From: Bacteroidales bacterium UBA2559 | GTDB lineage: Bacteria > Bacteroidota > Bacteroidia > Bacteroidales > Bacteroidaceae | NCBI GenBank assembly: GCA_002340405.1 | Contig: DDLZ01000147.1 | Location: forward strand, 1-12,754 | Direction: 5' to 3' | Length of the DNA: 12,754 nucleotides | Part shown: positions 8,668 through 12,754 of the stretch, one piece after another | Numbering within the stretch: position 1 is the stretch's first letter | Layout: each line of letters starts with the position of its first letter | Notes under the pieces: model-generated | The model's database searches: none | What the model saw: the letters and a program-made list of their open reading frames with translations, nothing else | What the model was told of the DNA's origin: nothing | Translations under genes and position numbers: made by a program

Positions 8668-8673
8668 TTTCAA
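8643..8673 (-). promoter_or_regulatory. Bacteroides-type promoter for the nucleotidyltransferase/ABC-F/M13/U32 operon
   Basis: Read on the minus strand: TTG (8673-8671), 20 nt, then TAACTTTG (8650-8643), another exact TTG-N20-TAnnTTTG match. A start near 8636 gives a short A/T-rich leader to the ATG at 8618. It lies almost entirely inside the footprint of the divergent promoter. Confidence 0.7.
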
Positions 8674-8680
8674 TTAAAAA

Positions 8681-9607
8681 ATGAAATATATGAAAACTCG
8701 GATTTTAGGATTATCAGTGACTCTGATCCTTCTCTCCATATTTATTGTCAACTGCAAAGACGGCAAGAAGGCTGAAACCGTTGAAGAAGTCGATGCCGAT
8801 ACAATAATTCTAGACAGGGACCAGTATGTACGTTTTGAAACCACCATGGGCAATTTCACGCTCAAACTCTATCGGGAGGCCCCTCTGCACCGCCACAACA
8901 TGGTCAGGAACGCCAGAAAGGGCATATATGACGGACAACTCTTTTTCGGGGTACAAAGAGGTTTCAAGATACAGTGTGGCGATGTTACTTCCAAAAATGC
9001 CAAGCCGGGCCAGCAACTGGGTGTAAATGATGAACAGGACACTATCATGTCCGAAATCAATCCATACCTCATGTACCATAAGCGTGGAGCTGTAGGACAG
9101 GCCAGCCTAAGACAATTTGACTATTCCACCAGTCAGCAGTTCTATATCTCGCTCGGTTCAAGAACAAATCTCTCCGCATTGGAAAGACAGGAGACTGCCA
9201 TCAATAAACGTCTTCGTCAGGCAGTCAAAGACTCCTTGACACTGTTTCACGCCAGTGACCTGATCAAATGGAGAGAACAGAAGGATAATAATAAGATAAG
9301 TATCCTCAACAATACGCTGAACCAACAGACCGATGCTATAATGGCCACAAGGAAACCATTCAAGTATTCACCTGCACAGATTGAAGAGTACACTAAAAAA
9401 GGAGGCAATCCCAATCTGGACGGTTTTTACACCGTGTTCGGTGAAGTTTATGAAGGTCTTGAAGTGATTGAAGCAATAAACAGTGTAAATGTAGATGGAC
9501 ATTACCGTCCGCAAAAAGATATCAAGATAATCAAAGCCTACGTTCTCGAAGACGAACAACCGGTCGAACCCGAAAACCAAGCAGGAACTGAACCTGTCGC
9601 CAACTGA
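8681..9607 (+). CDS. Cyclophilin-type peptidyl-prolyl isomerase-like lipoprotein with degenerate active site
   Basis: A 308-residue protein with a lipoprotein signal ending IVNC (Cys25). A cyclophilin fold follows: FETTMGNFTLKLY (52-64), YDGQLFFGVQRGFKIQCGD (83-101), HKRGAVGQA (133-141), SQQFYISLG (151-159) and LDGFYTVFGEVYEGLEVI (from 246). About 85 mostly helical, charged residues (160-245) are inserted between the substrate-binding strands; I recall the same insert in other Bacteroidota cyclophilins. By family knowledge it should act on proline bonds of envelope proteins. However, the FHRV motif that holds the catalytic Arg (Arg55 of human CypA) reads FFGV, with Gly90 at that place, and QGGD reads QCGD. 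Isomerase activity may therefore be weak or lost. The ATG at 8681 is used; the ATG at 8690 (Met4) fits the promoter spacing and signal peptide at least as well. Its own promoter lies immediately upstream. Confidence 0.88.
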   Translation: MKYMKTRILGLSVTLILLSIFIVNCKDGKKAETVEEVDADTIILDRDQYVRFETTMGNFTLKLYREAPLHRHNMVRNARKGIYDGQLFFGVQRGFKIQCGDVTSKNAKPGQQLGVNDEQDTIMSEINPYLMYHKRGAVGQASLRQFDYSTSQQFYISLGSRTNLSALERQETAINKRLRQAVKDSLTLFHASDLIKWREQKDNNKISILNNTLNQQTDAIMATRKPFKYSPAQIEEYTKKGGNPNLDGFYTVFGEVYEGLEVIEAINSVNVDGHYRPQKDIKIIKAYVLEDEQPVEPENQAGTEPVAN

Positions 9608-10291
9608 CTACAGACTTTCAACAATCTGTGAAAAACTGCGCCACAAGTTATCGTCAGGCAAAGGAGCTTTAATGGAGATTATTTTATGTGATACGGGATG
9701 CTCAAATGCAACCTTATAGGCATGCAGTGATATGCTGCCGTCAGGATTTGAACGCTCAGCGCCATATTTCAGGTCACCCTTGATGGGCGAACCAATCTTT
9801 GAGAGTTGACATCTTATCTGATGATGACGGCCTGTCTCAAGCTCTATTTCAAGCAGATAATAATTATCCGAATCAGCCACAAGGCGATATCTCAGCACAG
9901 CACGCTTACTGCCGGGTATTTCATGGTCGTAGGAATATGAGCGGTTCTGTTTCTCATTCTTAATAAGCCATCCTATCAGCTTACCCTCAATCTGCTGTGG
10001 CGGCTCCTTGACAATAGCCAGATATCTCCTCTCAACCTTCCCATCACGTAACATACCGTTAAGACGTGACAGAGCCTTACCGGTTTTGGCAAAGACCACA
10101 ACCCCGCTTACCGGACGGTCCAGTCTGTGAGTAACTCCAACAAAAACATTTCCCGGTTTTGAATACTTTTGCTTAAGGTATGAAGCAACCATTTCGGACA
10201 AAGGAATATCGCCGGTTTTGTCTCCCTGGAGTATTTCACCGGCCTGCTTGGAAACAATTATGATATGGTTGTCTTCGTAGAGTACCTGCAT
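9608..10291 (-). CDS. RluA-family RNA pseudouridine synthase
   Basis: A 227-residue enzyme that isomerises uridine to pseudouridine in rRNA or tRNA. The catalytic motif is THRLDRPVSG (54-63), with Asp58 as the nucleophile. ERRYLAIV, ALRYRL-like and GRHHQIRCQLSKIGSPIKGDLKYG segments are typical of the RluA family. There is no N-terminal S4 domain, so it is the short form, as in RluA or TruC; the target base cannot be told. The ATG overlaps the last base of the fabG stop (TAATG, 10289-10293), so translation is probably coupled. The TAG stop directly abuts the stop of the convergent cyclophilin gene, with no terminator between them. Confidence 0.92.
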   Translation of the reverse strand: MQVLYEDNHIIIVSKQAGEILQGDKTGDIPLSEMVASYLKQKYSKPGNVFVGVTHRLDRPVSGVVVFAKTGKALSRLNGMLRDGKVERRYLAIVKEPPQQIEGKLIGWLIKNEKQNRSYSYDHEIPGSKRAVLRYRLVADSDNYYLLEIELETGRHHQIRCQLSKIGSPIKGDLKYGAERSNPDGSISLHAYKVAFEHPVSHKIISIKAPLPDDNLWRSFSQIVESL

Positions 10292-11037
10292 TACATGCTC
10301 ATGCCGCCATCAACCTGAATGACTTGACCTGTAATATACGATGACTGGTCCGATACCAGGAACAGTGCAACATTGGCTATCTCCTCGACCGAAGCGCCGC
10401 GCTGCATCGGAATAGTTTTACACCATTCAGCCAATTTTTCTTCAGGGATCTGCTGTGTCATTTCTGTCATTACAAACCCCGGAGCTATCACATTGGCACG
10501 TACGCCACGTGAGGCCAACTCCTTGGCAACCGATTTGGTAAAGCCTATCAGGCCGGCCTTTGAAGCCGAATAATTAGCTTGCCCTGCATTACCATGTACC
10601 CCTACCACAGACGATACCGTCAGAATGCATCCGCTGCGCTGGCGCATCATAATCGGTGTACAGGCTTTGGTATAGTTGAATGCAGATTTCAGATTGGTAT
10701 CTATCACCTCATCCCACTGTTGTTCATTCATTCTCATCAATAATCCATCCCTGGTGATACCGGCATTATTTACCAGTACGTCAATTCGTCCGAACTCCTT
10801 AACAACTTCATCCACTGTCTTTTGAGCATCATCAAATAGAGCCACATCGGCTTTGTATCCTTTTGCCTTGATCCCCTTACCGGCAAGTTCCTGTTCCAAA
10901 GCAACAGCGCGTTCAACACTGCTCATATATATAAAGGCTATATTGGCCCCCTCGGCTGCAAAAAGTTGCACCATTGCATATCCTATACCTCTTGTGCCAC
11001 CTGTTACAAGTACTGTCTTTCCACTCAACTGTCCCAT
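10291..11037 (-). CDS. fabG: 3-oxoacyl-ACP reductase FabG
   Basis: A 248-residue short-chain dehydrogenase/reductase, the length typical of FabG, which reduces 3-oxoacyl-ACP with NADPH in fatty-acid elongation. Visible are the cofactor loop TGGTRGIG (12-19), NNAG (90-93), catalytic Asn115, Ser143, and Tyr156 and Lys160 in YSASK. Also present are NVIAPGFVMTEMT, and the C-terminus GQVIQVDGGMSM that distinguishes FabG-like members. It lies 15 nt after a TetR gene and overlaps the pseudouridine synthase gene by 1 nt. It is not next to other fab genes, so it could be a second FabG rather than the only one. Function is likely from close match to the FabG pattern, but SDR relatives are similar. Confidence 0.9.
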   Translation of the reverse strand: MGQLSGKTVLVTGGTRGIGYAMVQLFAAEGANIAFIYMSSVERAVALEQELAGKGIKAKGYKADVALFDDAQKTVDEVVKEFGRIDVLVNNAGITRDGLLMRMNEQQWDEVIDTNLKSAFNYTKACTPIMMRQRSGCILTVSSVVGVHGNAGQANYSASKAGLIGFTKSVAKELASRGVRANVIAPGFVMTEMTQQIPEEKLAEWCKTIPMQRGASVEEIANVALFLVSDQSSYITGQVIQVDGGMSM

Positions 11038-11052
11038 ATTAATTATTTCTAT

Positions 11053-11640
11053 TTAATTACTGCATCCCAAAATCCCAAAAATAAGCTTTTGGGTTTCAAA
11101 TCTCATCTCTTCACATGTGTTGTTACGCCAAATAGTACCTCTGATATAGGGCGCCTCAAATCCTCTCAAACAATATTGAATGACTTCAGATGTCCTCCAA
11201 ACGCTTGTCACATCAAAAACACCTGACTCCTTGCCCTCGCTGATTATTTGCTGTAGAAGTTGCCTCTCCTTCAGGTCAAAATCCTTCCTGAAATGCTCAA
11301 CTCCAAAAATGTTCCTGAAAAACTCGGACCTCAACGATCCATTACGGTCAACCACCTCTTTTACAATGGCAAAACGGCTATATAAGAATTCTGTGATCTT
11401 AAGTTTCGGATTAAGCGGTTTTGAAGCTATCGCTGTAAGCTTTTCTATAACATAGTCTGTTTCGGAGTTAATAACCGCCTGATATATTTCAACCTTACTT
11501 TCGAAATAGGTGTATAGAGTTCTACGACTCAAACCTGATTCTATGGCAATATCTGTCATTGTAGTATCATCATACCCTTTCTTTATAAAGAGTTGTTTGG
11601 CTGCAACTATCAGCTGATCTCTTGTTTTTAGATTATTCAT
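11053..11640 (-). CDS. TetR/AcrR family transcriptional regulator
   Basis: A 195-residue repressor-type protein. The N-terminal HTH domain is clear: a first helix ending AAKQLFIKKGYDDTTM, then TDIAIESGLSRRTLYTYFESK (29-49), the TetR recognition helix region. The C-terminal ligand-binding and dimerisation part (about 60-195) is helical and family-specific, and its ligand cannot be inferred. It is the first gene of an operon with fabG, 15 nt downstream. The simplest reading is that it controls its own operon and perhaps other fatty-acid genes, like other TetR regulators of lipid metabolism. I see no clear palindromic operator in the A/T-rich upstream DNA. Confidence 0.9.
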   Translation of the reverse strand: MNNLKTRDQLIVAAKQLFIKKGYDDTTMTDIAIESGLSRRTLYTYFESKVEIYQAVINSETDYVIEKLTAIASKPLNPKLKITEFLYSRFAIVKEVVDRNGSLRSEFFRNIFGVEHFRKDFDLKERQLLQQIISEGKESGVFDVTSVWRTSEVIQYCLRGFEAPYIRGTIWRNNTCEEMRFETQKLIFGILGCSN

Positions 11641-11660
11641 TACACAGGCAATTCAAGTTG

Positions 11661-11668
11661 CAAAAATA
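11661..11668 (-). promoter_or_regulatory. Possible -7 element of the TetR-fabG operon
   Basis: On the minus strand TATTTTTG matches TAnnTTTG, and a start near 11654 would give a leader of about 13 nt to the TetR ATG at 11640. No TTG or TTTG is found 19-21 nt upstream, so this is a weak call in A/T-rich DNA. Confidence 0.35.
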
Positions 11669-11707
11669 CAAATAATATATAATATGAGGAGATTTATAAT
11701 GAAAAGC

Positions 11708-11738
11708 TTTGATTGTATTGCAAAATAAACTATCTTTG
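11708..11738 (+). promoter_or_regulatory. Promoter of the initiator tRNA gene
   Basis: TTTG (11708-11711), 19 nt, TATCTTTG (11731-11738): an exact match to both Bacteroidota promoter elements. The tRNA begins 18 nt after the -7 box, so the transcript should carry a leader of roughly 12-14 nt that is removed by RNase P. Confidence 0.75.
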
Positions 11739-11756
11739 CACCGCTAAACAAGAAAT

Positions 11757-11828
11757 CGCGGAGTGGAGCAGAGGTAGCTCGTTAGGCTCATAACCTAAAG
11801 GTCGGAGGTTCGAATCCTTCCTCCGCAA
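11757..11828 (+). tRNA. Initiator tRNA-Met (CAU anticodon), CCA not encoded
   Basis: A full cloverleaf can be drawn. Acceptor 11757-11763 pairs with 11821-11827, discriminator A at 11828. The D stem is GAGC/GCUC. The anticodon stem 11782-11786 pairs with 11794-11798 around loop CUCAUAA, with anticodon CAU at 11789-11791. The T stem GGAGG/CCUUC (one G-U) encloses loop UUCGAAU. Initiator marks are a C1 opposite A72 (no Watson-Crick pair) and the A11-U24 pair in the D stem. The anticodon stem has two of the three usual G-C pairs (positions 30-31); position 29-41 is A-U. The DNA after A73 reads CAAG, so CCA must be added by nucleotidyltransferase. Confidence 0.95.
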
Positions 11829-11876
11829 CAAGAAAAAGAGAGGTTCTATTTTTAGAATCTCTCTTTTTCTTGTTGC
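11825..11876. terminator. Long hairpin at the tRNA 3' end, probable bidirectional intrinsic terminator
   Basis: Arms 11825-11848 and 11853-11876 pair over 24 positions (23 Watson-Crick and one G-U) around a TTTT loop. The inner part, GAGAGGTTCTA (11838-11848) with its partner, is flanked by AAAAA on the left and TTTTT on the right. It therefore has an intrinsic-terminator shape for the plus-strand tRNA and also for minus-strand transcripts from the membrane-protein gene. The outer arm includes the last four bases of the tRNA. Confidence 0.75.
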
Positions 11877-11903
11877 ATGTAAACCGAGTAAGACTTTAAC
11901 CTA

Positions 11904-12120
11904 GTTGGAGCAAGAACGACACCGGCAACTCTACTTACAATCCGGTAAGAAAACACACCTTTAAACCTGTTGAAAGAACAACACTTACCGGCAACAACAC
12001 TAGCCGTTCATAATCTTTTCCGGAATTTACCGGAGTATTATGCCCCGAAGTCTGTTGGAGCAATAACCAGCATTGATTCGGCATTTTCGGCAGGAGCTTC
12101 AACCGGTATTTTAACCGGTA
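11904..12120. repeat. Cluster of short CCGG-centred degenerate repeats
   Basis: CCGG occurs seven times in about 200 bp: 11922, 11942, 11988, 12020, 12030, 12103 and 12115. Longer copies: ACCGGCAAC at 11921-11929 and 11987-11995; CCGGTAAG at 11942-11949 inverted to CTTACCGG at 11984-11991; AACCGGTA at 12101-12108 and 12113-12120 (12-bp period); TCCGG/CCGGA inverted at 12019-12034. GTTGGAGCAA-AAC at 11904-11917 recurs at 12054-12067 with one difference. The cluster runs from the coding end of the membrane-protein gene into the untranslated DNA up to the tRNA hairpin. I see no gene in 11877-12037. Confidence 0.5.
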
Positions 12121-12754
12121 CTTCAACTGCCGACTTATCTTTTATATAATGCAGTTTTTCACTTTTAGTAATCAGATAAAGCAAGTTTGTATAGTAGAAA
12201 ACAGCAAAAACGGCACATAGTAAAATAAGCCATTTTAAAATTTTCTTCCACAATGGAGCCTTGTCGGCAAATGGGTCCGGATCAGCCACAAGCGGCGCAC
12301 TGCTCACCTCGGTAAGTGTTGAACCGAAGGTAATGTTTACCTTAACGGCAGCATTTATTGCCCAACCATTGGCATTGAGCAACGGTGCAAGATTACGTTT
12401 GCGCAATTTGAGCCAGGCAAGGATCATGGCCGGACCCGATATGGCAAGCATAATCACAGCAATTAGCACCAGCCACTGCCAGAAATGGAACACAGCAACC
12501 TTTTCAATTATCTTGGCAAGTGCCATTGTCAAGGCTCCTACCGCTAAACTTAAGGCAGCAAATATACCGGCAAATTTGCCTATATCAAACATCTGCTTCT
12601 TCTCTTCAGGCGAACCGGTTACCTTGGCTGTCAGCTCACCAACCGCTTTTTCATCCTTCTCGGCTGCATTCTTCTGAACAGTGTTCTCAATAAATCTGCC
12701 TAATTTACGATACGGTGACCAGAAAGCCTGACTTATGCTTATAGGGTTATCAAT
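12038..12754 (-). CDS. Unrecognised integral membrane protein (N-terminus beyond the window)
   Basis: The frame is open from the right edge to a TAA at 12038-12040, 238 codons. A Met at 12592 is internal to this open frame, so the true start is probably outside the window. In order: NPISISQAFWSPYRKLGRFI, a charged helical stretch rich in Lys and Glu, transmembrane segment 1 (FAGIFAALSLAVGALTMAL), segment 2 (FWQWLVLIAVIMLAISGPAM), then KLRKRNLAPLLNANGWAINA with VKVNITFG. After a 30-residue soluble part comes segment 3 (ILKWLILLCAVFAVFYYTNL). The tail contains a short repeat, VEVPVKIPVEAPAE, encoded by the 12-bp DNA repeat at 12101-12120. The NANGWAINA...VKVNITFG segment looks like one I have seen in unnamed Bacteroidota proteins, but I cannot name a family or function. 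It is probably terminated by the hairpin at 11825-11876. Confidence 0.8.
   Translation of the reverse strand: MDNPISISQAFWSPYRKLGRFIENTVQKNAAEKDEKAVGELTAKVTGSPEEKKQMFDIGKFAGIFAALSLAVGALTMALAKIIEKVAVFHFWQWLVLIAVIMLAISGPAMILAWLKLRKRNLAPLLNANGWAINAAVKVNITFGSTLTEVSSAPLVADPDPFADKAPLWKKILKWLILLCAVFAVFYYTNLLYLITKSEKLHYIKDKSAVEVPVKIPVEAPAENAESMLVIAPTDFGA

Noticed and set aside
11669..11711. A palindromic operator for the TetR protein in the A/T-rich stretch
   Set aside because: The apparent symmetry of the TA-rich run does not hold when the two halves are compared base by base.
11757..11880. tRNA gene as an attachment site for an integrated element
   Set aside because: No second copy of the tRNA 3' end, no integrase and no foreign genes are seen in the window; the only repeat of the 3' end is the inverted arm of the hairpin.
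11935..12126. A 63-codon minus-strand frame overlapping the end of the membrane-protein gene
   Set aside because: It is out of frame with the supported gene and its composition comes from the CCGG repeat cluster.
12038..12592. Taking the Met at 12592 as the start of the membrane protein
   Set aside because: The same frame stays open with protein-like sequence (NPISISQAFWSPYRKLG) to the right edge, so the Met is probably internal.

Overview
The window looks like chromosomal DNA from a member of the Bacteroidales (Bacteroidota). Three things point there. Promoters match the Bacteroides-type layout, TTG/TTTG at -33 and TAnnTTTG at -7. Starts lack Shine-Dalgarno sequences and are preceded by A/T-rich DNA. 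The proteins read as Bacteroidota types: M13 lipoprotein peptidases, a cyclophilin lipoprotein with a long insert, and an ABC-F protein of about 640 residues. I see no insertion sequence, phage gene, CRISPR array or integrase. This is mostly ordinary housekeeping DNA with several local oddities.

Layout. (1) Positions 8618 down to 1 on the minus strand hold a tight five-gene run: sugar nucleotidyltransferase, ABC-F ATPase (GTG start), M13 lipoprotein metallopeptidase, a second M13 paralogue without a signal peptide, and an RlhA-like U32 protein cut by the left edge. Gaps are about 3 to 12 nt, so they are probably one operon. (2) A 62-bp divergent control region at 8619-8680 contains two face-to-face promoters that overlap by 25 bp. 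(3) Positions 8681-9607 on the plus strand encode a cyclophilin-type lipoprotein that appears to lack the catalytic arginine. Its stop abuts the stop of the next gene. (4) Positions 11640 down to 9608 on the minus strand are a TetR-fabG-RluA-family operon. (5) Positions 11757-11828 on the plus strand are an initiator tRNA-Met with its own strong promoter. Its 3' end lies inside a 24-bp hairpin that can act as a terminator on both strands. (6) From 12754 down to 12038 on the minus strand is the C-terminal part of an unrecognised three-helix membrane protein. Its 3' end and downstream DNA (about 11900-12120) are rich in short CCGG-centred repeats.

How the genes fit together. The large operon combines ribosome-related functions (ABC-F, RlhA-like rRNA hydroxylation) with envelope proteolysis (M13 pair) and activated-sugar synthesis. 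The facing gene encodes another envelope lipoprotein. The TetR-fabG pair suggests local control of fatty-acid synthesis, with the pseudouridine synthase coupled to fabG by a 1-nt overlap. I found no convincing new multi-gene system. The items most worth a second look are the leaderless, cysteine-bearing M13 paralogue, the degenerate cyclophilin, the interlocked promoters, and the initiator tRNA with its unusual anticodon stem and 3' hairpin.
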